DNA from: Aurantimonas manganoxydans SI85-9A1
GTDB taxonomy: Bacteria > Pseudomonadota > Alphaproteobacteria > Rhizobiales > Rhizobiaceae
Reading direction: 5' to 3'
Assembly: GCF_000153465.1 (NCBI RefSeq)
Contig: NZ_CH672387.1
Span: 647,180-711,179, forward strand
Length of the DNA stretch: 64,000 bases
The position numbers and the translations under genes are program-made. Below are positions 14,539 to 23,146 of the stretch, piece after piece. The notes below the pieces were generated by a model. That model made no database searches. It was not told the DNA's origin and was given only the letters and a program-made list of their open reading frames with translations. Within the stretch, counting starts at the first letter, position 1; each line of letters opens with the position of its first letter.

Positions 14539-16284
14539 TCATTCCGCCGCGAGGATCGCCGGACGCACGACGTCCTGTTCCTGCGCCAGCACCAGCCGGC
14601 GATACGCTCCGTCTTTTTGCAGCAAGGCGTCATGCGCGCCCTCCTCGACGATCCGACCGGCATCGACGACGACGATGCGATCGGCGTGGCGGATGGTCGA
14701 CAGGCGGTGGGCGACGACCAGCGTGGTGCGGCCCCTGGCGAGCTCGGCCAGCGCCGTCTGGATGGCGCGCTCGGTCGCGGTATCAAGCGCCGAGGTTGCC
14801 TCGTCGAGGATCAGGATCGCCGGATCCTTGAGGAACATGCGGGCGATCGACAGCCGCTGCTTCTGGCCACCCGACAGTTTCAGCCCGCGCTCGCCGACGA
14901 TGGTGTCGAGGCCGTCCGGCAGACGCTTCACGGTGTCGGCGAGATGGGCGCGCTCCAGCGCTTCCCAGATCTGCGCGTCGCCGGCATCGAGCCGCCCATA
15001 GGCGACGTTGTCGCGGATGGTGCCGCCGAACAGGAAGACGTCCTGCTGCACGACGCCGATATGGCTGCGCAGCGCGGCAAGCTGCAAGTCGCGGATGTCG
15101 ATGCCGTCGATGGTGATGGCGCCCTCGACCAGATCGTAGAAGCGCGGCACCAGCGCGCAGATCGTCGTCTTGCCGGCGCCTGACGGGCCGACGAAGGCGA
15201 TCGTCTCGCCGGCCTTCACCGACAGGTCGATGCCGTTCAGCACCGGATGGCCGGTCGAATAGGTGAAGTGGACGTTCGAGAAGCAGATGTCGCCGGCGAG
15301 CCTGTCGACGGCGCGGGCGCCCGGCCGGTCGACGATGTCGGGCTCGGTGTCGAGAAAGTCGCAATAGCGGCGGAAGCCGGCAATGCCCTTCGGATAGCTC
15401 TCCAGCACGGCGGCGATCTTCTCGACCGGGCGGAAGAACACGCCGACCAGCAGGAGGAAGCCGACGAAGCCGCCATTCGTCAGGTCGCCCTCGATAACGT
15501 AATAGGTGCCGGCGACCATGACGATCACCTGGGTCAGCCGCATCGACAGATAGTTCAGCGACTGGCTGACCGACATGATGCGATAGGCGTCCAGCTTGCG
15601 GCCGCGATATTGCGCGTTGTCGCGGGCAAAGAGCGCGCGCTCGTGATCCTCGTTGGCGAAAGCCTGGACGACGCGGATGCCGCCGACATTCTCCTCGATG
15701 CGGGCGTTGAAGGCGCCGACGCTGCTGTAGATTGCCCGCCAGGTGTCGGTCATGCGGGCGCCGTAGCGCACGGTCAGGATGGTGCCGACCGGCACGACGA
15801 CGGCGGTGATCAGCGCCAGGTCGACATGGACGAACAGCATCAGGACGAAGGCGCCCAGGAAGGTCATCACCGCGATGAACAGATCCTCCGGCCCGTGATG
15901 GGCGATCTCGCCGATCTCCTCCAGATCCTTGGTCAGGCGGCCGACGAGATGCCCGGTCTTCTGGTTGTCGAAATAGCCGAAGGAGAGCTTCTGGAGATGA
16001 TCGAAGGCGCGGCGGCGCATCTCCGTCTCGATATTGATGCCGAGCATGTGGCCCCAATAGGTGACCACCGCCATCAGGCCCGTATTGAGCAGATAGATCG
16101 CCAGGAGCCCGACTGCCGCGGCGATGATCAGGTTCCACTCGCCGCTCGGCAGCAGCGTGTCGATGAACACCTTCACCGCGATCGGGAAGGCGAGTTCCAG
16201 GAGGCCGGCCAGCACCGCGCAGCCGAAATCGAGAACGAACAGGCCGCGCCACGGGGCATAATAGGAAAAGAACCGCGCAAGCAT
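14539..16284 (-). CDS. ABC exporter, fused permease and ATPase (MsbA-like)
   Basis: A 581-residue half-transporter with an N-terminal six-helix membrane domain (about 15-310) and a C-terminal ATPase. The ATPase has Walker A GPSGAGKTT, a Q-loop VVQQDVFLF, signature LSGGQKQRLS, Walker B ILILDEATSALD and switch VVAHRLST. Such half-transporters dimerise to export lipids, peptides or siderophores. I chose the 16284 ATG because ACGAGG precedes it and the conserved sequence begins there. It lies 122 bases downstream of tonB on the same strand, so siderophore or heme-related export is plausible but unproven. Confidence 0.88.
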   Translation of the reverse strand: MLARFFSYYAPWRGLFVLDFGCAVLAGLLELAFPIAVKVFIDTLLPSGEWNLIIAAAVGLLAIYLLNTGLMAVVTYWGHMLGINIETEMRRRAFDHLQKLSFGYFDNQKTGHLVGRLTKDLEEIGEIAHHGPEDLFIAVMTFLGAFVLMLFVHVDLALITAVVVPVGTILTVRYGARMTDTWRAIYSSVGAFNARIEENVGGIRVVQAFANEDHERALFARDNAQYRGRKLDAYRIMSVSQSLNYLSMRLTQVIVMVAGTYYVIEGDLTNGGFVGFLLLVGVFFRPVEKIAAVLESYPKGIAGFRRYCDFLDTEPDIVDRPGARAVDRLAGDICFSNVHFTYSTGHPVLNGIDLSVKAGETIAFVGPSGAGKTTICALVPRFYDLVEGAITIDGIDIRDLQLAALRSHIGVVQQDVFLFGGTIRDNVAYGRLDAGDAQIWEALERAHLADTVKRLPDGLDTIVGERGLKLSGGQKQRLSIARMFLKDPAILILDEATSALDTATERAIQTALAELARGRTTLVVAHRLSTIRHADRIVVVDAGRIVEEGAHDALLQKDGAYRRLVLAQEQDVVRPAILAAE

Positions 16285-16406
16285 CGGGGCCTCGTCTTCA
16301 TCTCTGGTGCGCCGCGACGGGCGGCACGGCTGCTGCCGCGGCGCCCGTCCGGTCGCGCGTTTCTTCGATTGGGGCGGGTACGCCGGTCCGCGTGGCAAAT
16401 GCGAAC

Positions 16407-17357
16407 TTACCGGAAGCGGATCGGCACCGTCAGCGAAACCCCCTTGCCGCCGGGGGGCGCGGGGAACGGGCTGGCCCGTCTCAGCAGTGAGACCGCCGCA
16501 TCGTCGAGGATCCGGCCGGCCGAACCTGCGACCCGCACCGAGGTGACGCGGCCGTTGCCATCCATGCGGAAGGAGACCGTCACGGTGCCGGACCCGCCGC
16601 CGCGCGGACTGCGCTTGTAGCGGTTGAGCCGGGCCTGCACGGCGTTGCGCCAGCTTGTCAGCGCCGAACGCGAGACCCTTGCTCCCTGCGAGACCTGCTG
16701 CTGCTTGCGCCCCTTCGTTGCGGTCGAGGGCGGCGGCGCGGCCTTCTTCACCTGGCGGCGCGGCGTCTTGCGCTCGACCTTCTGGCGGGGCTTGCGCGGC
16801 TTGATCTCCTGCTTCTTCTCGCGCACGGCCTGCCGGACCTTCGGCGGCGGGGTCGGGCGGAAGGTGGGCACCGGCACGACATCCGGCGCCGCCTCGACGA
16901 CGGGCTCCGGCTCCGGCGCGGGCTCAGGTGTCGGCTCGGGCTCCGGCGTTTCCGGTTCCTCGACGTCGGGAGGGGTGGGCTCCGGCGTCGGCTCGGGTTC
17001 GACCCGCTCTTCCGGCTCCGGTTCAGGAACGGGTTCAGCGACAGGCTCCGGCTCAGGCTCCGGCTCGATTTCGGGCTCGGGCGTCTCGATCTCGGGCGGC
17101 GTCTCGGTCGCTTCCGGCTCGGTGACGGCTTCGGTGGAGGCGATGTCGGGCGTTGCCGCGGGCGCGGCGAGCTCGATCAAGATCGGGGCCTGCTCGTTAC
17201 CGGCCGGCGGCTCGTCGGGCACCCGTGCGAGCACCGCATAGGCGACGGCGCCATGGGCCGCGACCACGAGCAGCGCGGCCAGCGGCCAGCGCACGAGGCC
17301 GGCGCGCAGTGGCCGGGTGCCGTCGCCGAAGGGGATGCGATCGCCGTCGCGGGCCAT
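16407..17357 (-). CDS. tonB: TonB energy-transducing protein
   Basis: TonB couples the inner-membrane proton gradient to outer-membrane receptors. This 316-residue protein has one N-terminal membrane anchor ([20 protein letters not shown], about 20-40), a very long Pro/Glu-rich periplasmic linker made of EPEPEP-type repeats, a basic Lys/Arg-rich segment and a C-terminal TonB domain ([40 protein letters not shown]). The ATG at 17357 starts four bases after the exbD stop, making exbB-exbD-tonB an operon. The acidic linker is longer than in Escherichia coli TonB. Expression is probably iron-controlled through the box at 19147. Confidence 0.93.
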   Translation of the reverse strand: MARDGDRIPFGDGTRPLRAGLVRWPLAALLVVAAHGAVAYAVLARVPDEPPAGNEQAPILIELAAPAATPDIASTEAVTEPEATETPPEIETPEPEIEPEPEPEPVAEPVPEPEPEERVEPEPTPEPTPPDVEEPETPEPEPTPEPAPEPEPVVEAAPDVVPVPTFRPTPPPKVRQAVREKKQEIKPRKPRQKVERKTPRRQVKKAAPPPSTATKGRKQQQVSQGARVSRSALTSWRNAVQARLNRYKRSPRGGGSGTVTVSFRMDGNGRVTSVRVAGSAGRILDDAAVSLLRRASPFPAPPGGKGVSLTVPIRFR

Positions 17358-17361
17358 GGGC

Positions 17362-17829
<468 letters not shown>

Positions 17830-17833
17830 CGGC

Positions 17834-19033
17834 CTACTCCGCGGCGGCCATCAACGGCGCCGCCTCCCGGGTCGTGTGGCGACGGTCGAGGTCGCGCGAC
17901 AGGTGCTGCAGGACCAGCGCCGAGCCGTCGGACAGGACGGCGCGATAGCCGGCGATGGAGCGGGCGAAGACGTTGTAGACGATGACCGCCGGAATGGCGG
18001 CGACGAGGCCAATGGCGGTGGCCAGCAGGGCTTCCGCAATGCCGGGCGCGACGACGGCGAGATTGGTGGTGTTGGCCTGACTGATACCGATGAAGGCGTT
18101 CATGATGCCCCAGACGGTGCCGAACAGGCCGACGAAGGGGGCCGTCGAACCGATGGTGGCGAGAATGCCGGTGCCGCGGGAGATCGAGCGGCCGGCGCCG
18201 GCCTCGATGCGCGACAGCGCAACCGAGACGCGCTCCTTGATGCCGTCGTCGGACAGGTCGGCGGACCGTGCCCGCTCCGCTTCAGCGCTCTGGGCAAGGG
18301 CTGCCACCGGGCCGCGCCAGCGGCGGCGGTTCGCGGTCAGCGCCTCGGTCAGCGTCTCGGCGCGGGCGAGACGGCGCACGCCGACCCGTGCGCGGCGCTT
18401 GGCAAGTGCCAGTTCCATCGCCTTGGACAGGCCGATGGTCCAGGTGACCAGCGAGGCGAAGGCGAGGCCGATCATCACGGCCTTCACCACCCAGTCGGCG
18501 GCCATGAACATGCCCATGGGCGACAGATCGTGGGGCAGCGTCGCGTTGCGTTCGTCGGAAGCGACCGGCGAGGCGGGGGCGAGGGCCGGCTCCGCCGACG
18601 GGGCGTCTGCGGCTGCTTCGGCTGGCTCGACCGGCGCCGTGCCGGAGGCCGGGACTGACGGCGCGGCGGTGGACGGAGCGGGCGTCGTCACCTCGTTCGT
18701 CACCGCGGTATCCGCTTCGGCAGCAGCTGGTGCGGCCGGCTGCGCTTCGGCAGGGGCTGCCGGCGTCGCTGGTGTCGCCGGGGCTGCCGGGGCGGTTTGC
18801 GTTGCCTCGGTCTCTGCAGCGGAAACGCCGGTCGGAGCTTCGGCCTCGGGTGCCGCTTCAGGCGCTGCCGTCGGCGCCGGCTGGGTCGGCTCGGCCGTTG
18901 CGGGCGACTTGTCAAGGGCGTCCTGCGCCATGGCCCGATCCGCCATTTGCGGCGTCGCCATGACGGCGAGGGCCAGGGCGATTGCGATGGAAAGCCGGGG
19001 CAGGACGGACCTGCAGGCAGAAAAATGGGTCAT
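17834..19033 (-). CDS. exbB: ExbB, TonB-system motor subunit with long periplasmic extension
   Basis: A MotA/TolQ/ExbB-family protein of 399 residues. The last 230 hold the conserved three-helix core ([63 protein letters not shown]). The first 165 consist of a signal-like hydrophobic segment ([17 protein letters not shown]) and a long Ala/Pro/Glu/Thr-rich, low-complexity region expected in the periplasm. This class of ExbB with an N-terminal extension is known in alphaproteobacteria. I chose the ATG at 19033 because it directly precedes the signal-like segment. It is first in the exbB-exbD-tonB operon, with an iron box 114 bases upstream. Confidence 0.92.
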   Translation of the reverse strand: MTHFSACRSVLPRLSIAIALALAVMATPQMADRAMAQDALDKSPATAEPTQPAPTAAPEAAPEAEAPTGVSAAETEATQTAPAAPATPATPAAPAEAQPAAPAAAEADTAVTNEVTTPAPSTAAPSVPASGTAPVEPAEAAADAPSAEPALAPASPVASDERNATLPHDLSPMGMFMAADWVVKAVMIGLAFASLVTWTIGLSKAMELALAKRRARVGVRRLARAETLTEALTANRRRWRGPVAALAQSAEAERARSADLSDDGIKERVSVALSRIEAGAGRSISRGTGILATIGSTAPFVGLFGTVWGIMNAFIGISQANTTNLAVVAPGIAEALLATAIGLVAAIPAVIVYNVFARSIAGYRAVLSDGSALVLQHLSRDLDRRHTTREAAPLMAAAE

Positions 19034-19146
19034 GATCGGCCGTTCGTCTTTCGGGCATTGCCCGGTCACTGTCCCGCCAGGACCGGCCGGACGCGGTCGG
19101 CTGCCGGGCACGGAAATGGGCGCGTTGCGCAGCGCTTAATATAATC

Positions 19147-19161
19147 TGATAGTAATAGTCA
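19147..19161. promoter_or_regulatory. RirA-like iron-responsive box upstream of exbB
   Basis: TGATAGTAATAGTCA fits TGA-N9-TCA and lies in an AT-rich patch between fhuC and exbB. It is the second of three such boxes before iron-uptake units in this region. It would give the exbB-exbD-tonB operon its own iron-controlled promoter. Confidence 0.58.
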
Positions 19162-19196
19162 ACTTTGAGCCCGATGGTTGTCCACGGGTCTCCGGC

Positions 19197-19973
19197 TCAC
19201 CGCGCGAAGGCCAGTTTGCGCGTGCCCGAAGGCTCCGCCAGGACGTCCATTGGGATGCCGTAGATGGCCTTGAGGCAGGCCGGTGTCATGATCTCGGCCG
19301 GGGCGCCGCGGGCGACGAGATGCCCCTGTTTCAGCGCGATGATCTCGTCGCAGAAGCGCGCCGCCATGTTGATCTCGTGCAGGACGACGATGACGCCGAC
19401 GCCGCGGCGATCGCAGAGGTCGCGCACCAGCGAGAGGACCTCGATCTGGTGGGCGATGTCGAGGGCCGAGATCGGCTCGTCGAGCAGCAGGTAGCCGGCA
19501 TCCTGGGCGACCAGCATGGCCAGCCAGACGCGCTGGCGTTCGCCGCCCGACAGGCTTTCCACGAAGCGATCGGCGAAGGCCGTGGTGTCGGTCAGCGCCA
19601 TCGCTTCTTCGACCTTGTCCCGGTCGGCGGGCCCGAATCGGCCGAGGGCGCCGTGCCAGGGGTAGCGGCCGAGCGCGACCAGTTCGCGCGCCAGCATGCC
19701 CGGCGCGAGCGGCGTGTGCTGCGGCAGATAGGCGATCCGGCGGGCAAGTTTCCGGTCACCCCATGCGTCGAGTGGGCGACCGTCGAAGGCGATGGCGCCG
19801 GTGGAGGGGCGAAGCTGACGGGCGAGAAGTTTCAGGAGCGTCGATTTGCCGGAGCCGTTGTGACCGACGAGCCCGGTCACCGTGCCCTGGCCGAGTTCGA
19901 GCGACAGCGGCGCCAGCAGCGTGCGCGCCGGAACGCTGAAGCTGGCAGCGTCGAGGGTGAAGGCGGCGGTCAT
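19197..19973 (-). CDS. fhuC: Iron-siderophore ABC transporter ATPase (FhuC-like)
   Basis: A 258-residue ATPase with Walker A GHNGSGKSTL, signature LSGGERQRVWLAMLVAQ, Walker B LLLDEPISALD and switch VVLHEINMA. These match FhuC/FepC-type importers of ferric siderophores. Its start overlaps the fhuB stop by four bases (ATGA), so fhuD-fhuB-fhuC form one operon. The N-terminal half carries YLPQHTPLAPGMLARELVALGRYPWHG, a segment characteristic of FhuC. It powers import across the inner membrane through FhuB. Confidence 0.92.
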   Translation of the reverse strand: MTAAFTLDAASFSVPARTLLAPLSLELGQGTVTGLVGHNGSGKSTLLKLLARQLRPSTGAIAFDGRPLDAWGDRKLARRIAYLPQHTPLAPGMLARELVALGRYPWHGALGRFGPADRDKVEEAMALTDTTAFADRFVESLSGGERQRVWLAMLVAQDAGYLLLDEPISALDIAHQIEVLSLVRDLCDRRGVGVIVVLHEINMAARFCDEIIALKQGHLVARGAPAEIMTPACLKAIYGIPMDVLAEPSGTRKLAFAR

Positions 19974-21955
19974 GATGTCGAACCTCTTCGGCCGAGAAGG
20001 ATCAGCAGGACGGGGGCGCCGACGAGGGCGGCGACCAGCCCGGTCGGCAATTGGTAGGGAAAGGCGATGGTGCGCCCGAAGAAATCGGCGACTGCCATGA
20101 TCGCCGCACCGGCCAGCGCCGCGACGAGCAGCGTCGGCAAGGGGCGGCGGATCCCCAGCATGCGGACGACATGCGGGGCCATCAGGCCGACGAAGGTCAG
20201 CGGTCCGATGATCGGCGTGGCGGCGGCGGTCAGCAGTGCGGCCAGCACCAGAAGGCAGGGTCTGGCATAGGCCAGCGGCACCCCGAGCGCGGCGGCCTGC
20301 CGGTCGCCGAGCGGCAGGATCGCCAGCCAGCGCAGCACCGGCAGGCTTGCTGCGACGAGAACGAGGCCGGCAATGGCGATGGGGATCGCGTCGGCCATGG
20401 TGAGGCCCTGCGTCGAGCCGCCCATCCAGTCCACGAGGATGAAGGCGCGGGGGTCGCCGCCGGCCGCCAGCACCCCGACAAAGGCATCGAGAAGGGCATT
20501 GAGCGCGATGCCGGCGAGAAGGATCGTCTCCGGCGAAAAGCCGGTGCGCCGGGCATAGACTATGATCGCCACAAGGACGGCGAGGCCGCCGAGGCTTGTC
20601 ACCAGGCTTTCGCCGAGAAGGCCGAGATCATCGAAGACGAACAGCGACAGCGCGAAGGCGAAGGCGGCGCCGGCACTTACGCCCAGAACCTCCGGGCTGG
20701 CCATCTCGTTGCCGGTGAGGCGCTGCAAGATGAAGCCCGCGACCGCGACCATGGCACCGGCGGCGGCCGCCGCGATGAGGCGCGGCGCGCGCCAGGGTAG
20801 GATCTCCGTCCAGGCATCCGGGGGCAGGATCTGCCAGGCACCGGTCGCGTCGCGTCCGAGAAAGAGAACTGCCACGAGAGAAAGGGCGAGGGTCACGCAC
20901 AGGGCAAGCCTGAGGGCAGGGGAGAAGCGGGCGGTTGCCTGCGGGACGGAGGCTTCGAAGGGCGGGCGGACGCTGGCGCGCAGGCGCGGCAGGAGAAAGA
21001 GCAGCAGCGGCGAGCCGAAGATCGCGGTCACCGCGCCGGTCGGCAGGAATTCCGCCGAGACGCCCGACAGCAGCGTGACCGCACAGTCGGTCGCCAGCAG
21101 AAGCAATGCGCCGATGATGCTCGACCAGACGAGCCGCTCACCGAACTGCCGGGCACCGGCCAGACGTGCCAGGATCGGCGCGACGAGGCCGATGAAGCCG
21201 ATGACGCCGACCGCGCTGGTCACGAAGCCGGCGAGGAGTACGGCGAGGCCGATCGCGCCGATCCTGATCCGGGTGACGTTCAGGCCAAGCGAGGCGACGC
21301 TGGCATCGCCGAGTTCCAGAAGCGACAGCGGCCGCACCAGCAGCCACGCCGGGACGACGAGAACGGCGAGCCGCATCGCCAGGTCGATGGTCGGCTGCCA
21401 GCTCTGCTGCGCCAGCGAGCCGGCGCCCCAGATGAACAGGCTGACCAGATAGCGGTCCTTGATCATGATCAGGATCGCCGACAGCGCGCCGCAATACAGG
21501 CTGACGACCAGACCGGCGAGAATCAGCGAGACCGCCGAGAAATTACGCCGCACCAGAAAGAAGACGATCAGCGTCGAGGCGACACTGCCGGCGATCGCCA
21601 CCAGATCGCGTCCGAAGCCGAAAAGGGCCGGCGCGAACAGGGTCGCCAGGGCCAGCGCCAGCCGGGCACCGGCATCGATGCCGAGCGTCGTCGGCGCGGC
21701 GAGGGGATTGCGCAGCACCTGCTGCAGGATCGCGCCGGATGCCGACAGGGCGGCGCCGCACAGCACCGCCATCGCAAGCCGTGGCAGCTCGGCATGAAGG
21801 AACAGGATGCGGGCCGGATCGTAGCCGCCCGTCGGCGCGCCCGCCCATAATTGCGCGATCGGGCCGGCGACGACGGCGACCGTCAGCACGGCGGCAACAA
21901 GAGCCAGCGCCGCACTGAAACGGGCCGGGCCGGTCAGGCTCTGCGACAGGATCAT
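19970..21955 (-). CDS. fhuB: Iron(III)-hydroxamate ABC transporter permease (FhuB)
   Basis: A 661-residue permease made of two homologous FecCD-type halves, each with about ten membrane helices. This fused double-length form is diagnostic of FhuB rather than separate FecC/FecD subunits. Conserved FecCD elements appear twice (GASGAILQQVLRNPLAAPTTLG-like in half one and VAGFILQRLTGNEMASPEVLGVSAGA in half two). It carries siderophore-bound iron across the inner membrane with FhuC and FhuD. It overlaps both neighbours by ATGA sequences, implying tight translational coupling. Confidence 0.94.
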   Translation of the reverse strand: MILSQSLTGPARFSAALALVAAVLTVAVVAGPIAQLWAGAPTGGYDPARILFLHAELPRLAMAVLCGAALSASGAILQQVLRNPLAAPTTLGIDAGARLALALATLFAPALFGFGRDLVAIAGSVASTLIVFFLVRRNFSAVSLILAGLVVSLYCGALSAILIMIKDRYLVSLFIWGAGSLAQQSWQPTIDLAMRLAVLVVPAWLLVRPLSLLELGDASVASLGLNVTRIRIGAIGLAVLLAGFVTSAVGVIGFIGLVAPILARLAGARQFGERLVWSSIIGALLLLATDCAVTLLSGVSAEFLPTGAVTAIFGSPLLLFLLPRLRASVRPPFEASVPQATARFSPALRLALCVTLALSLVAVLFLGRDATGAWQILPPDAWTEILPWRAPRLIAAAAAGAMVAVAGFILQRLTGNEMASPEVLGVSAGAAFAFALSLFVFDDLGLLGESLVTSLGGLAVLVAIIVYARRTGFSPETILLAGIALNALLDAFVGVLAAGGDPRAFILVDWMGGSTQGLTMADAIPIAIAGLVLVAASLPVLRWLAILPLGDRQAAALGVPLAYARPCLLVLAALLTAAATPIIGPLTFVGLMAPHVVRMLGIRRPLPTLLVAALAGAAIMAVADFFGRTIAFPYQLPTGLVAALVGAPVLLILLGRRGSTS

Positions 21956-22860
21956 GCGGGGGCGCCATCCCCGGCCTGGCCCGCTGGACCGGCGAGCGCC
22001 TCGGTGAGAAGCTCGGCAAAGCGCAGCGCCGAGGGCAGTGCGCCGAACATCAGCGTGGGCGGCAGCACGGTAACCTGTCCGGCCTTCACGAAGGGAAGCT
22101 GTCGCCAGAGCGGGCTGGCGCCGAGCGTCTGCATCAGGGTCGGCGGCAGCGGCTCGAAGGCGAAGAGCCGCACGTCTCTGGCAGTGGCCAGCGTCTCGAC
22201 GCCGACGGTGGCAAATCCCCAGTAATTGGTCTCGCCTTCATAGGCGTTGGTCACGCCCAAGCGGTCGAGGACGGACTGGTAGAGGCCATGCCGGCCGAAG
22301 ATCCGCGCATGGCGCGTATCCATGAAGGCGACGAGATAGACCGGCGGCAGGGACAGCCTGGCCAGCCGACGCGCGCAGGCCGCGAAGGTTGCGTCGATGT
22401 TCTCCATGAAGGCGTCGGCCGCGTCCTGGCGGCCGGTGCGTTCGGCCAGGGTGTGCGTCACGTCGCGGGCGCGCTGCAGGGGATCGGTGCCTTCCTGATA
22501 GATGGTCAGGCGCTCGACCGGCGCGATGCGGGCAAGCGCCGTCTCCTGGCGCGCGACATAGTCGGTGGTGAGGATCAGGTCCGGCTCGAGCAGCGCAAGG
22601 CGCTCGAAATTGACCTGCAGGCTGGAGCCGAGATCGGCGACGCCCGCCGGAAGCGCCGGTTCGACGACCCACTCGTCCCAGTCGCCTGCGGCGGTCTGGG
22701 CAATCGGGGGATGGCCGAGCGTCAGCAGGGTCTCCGTCAGCGCGTAATCGAGGGAGGCAATGCGGAGCCGGGGCGCCGGCATCACGGTCGCCCGGGCGGC
22801 GCGAACGGTGACGGCCGTCGCGGCGATTCCCCCCAGAAGCGCACGTCTGTCGATCACCAT
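21952..22860 (-). CDS. fhuD: Iron(III)-hydroxamate ABC transporter binding protein (FhuD)
   Basis: A 302-residue periplasmic siderophore-binding protein. The N-terminus has a twin-arginine-like DRRALLGG followed by a hydrophobic stretch ending near ARATV, typical of Tat export as in FhuD. Further on are DEWVVEPALPAGVADLGSSLQVNFERLALLEPDLIL, the class III binding-protein core, and WGFATVGVETLA. It is the first gene of the fhuDBC operon and is divergent from the TonB-dependent receptor gene. It delivers ferric hydroxamates to FhuB. Confidence 0.92.
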   Translation of the reverse strand: MVIDRRALLGGIAATAVTVRAARATVMPAPRLRIASLDYALTETLLTLGHPPIAQTAAGDWDEWVVEPALPAGVADLGSSLQVNFERLALLEPDLILTTDYVARQETALARIAPVERLTIYQEGTDPLQRARDVTHTLAERTGRQDAADAFMENIDATFAACARRLARLSLPPVYLVAFMDTRHARIFGRHGLYQSVLDRLGVTNAYEGETNYWGFATVGVETLATARDVRLFAFEPLPPTLMQTLGASPLWRQLPFVKAGQVTVLPPTLMFGALPSALRFAELLTEALAGPAGQAGDGAPA

Positions 22861-23146
22861 CGGGCCGCGGCCTTCGGCGTATCGTGTTGATTGGCCTTAG
22901 AGATTTTAATCATTCCAAATTCAGTGTCTTTTTCGCCACAGCCGCGACACAGTTCGCCGGCCCGGGACTTCGGCATGTCGGTTCCGGCACCGTCCAACCG
23001 CCTGATGCGCAGTCCATTGATGACTGCGAGGGCGGTTTCAGGCCGTTCGAGCCGTCATTCGCTTAATGTTGACTCTTCAATTCATGTTTATCTATCGCTC
23101 GGTCCGTTCCGAGGGCAAGGGGTCCTCGACAGAATGGATGTGCGAC
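22861..23146. promoter_or_regulatory. Divergent promoter region between fhuD and the siderophore receptor gene
   Basis: A 286-base region between divergent iron-uptake units. It contains an AT-rich patch near 22898-22930 close to fhuD and the TGA-N9-TCA box at 23070-23084 close to the receptor gene. No exact second box was found on the fhuD side, so control of fhuDBC may use a degenerate box or another regulator. Confidence 0.5.
23070..23084. promoter_or_regulatory. RirA-like iron-responsive box upstream of the TonB-dependent receptor gene
   Basis: TGACTCTTCAATTCA fits TGA-N9-TCA. It lies 63 bases before the chosen receptor start, in the expected promoter zone, and is the third such box in the iron region. 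Confidence 0.58.
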
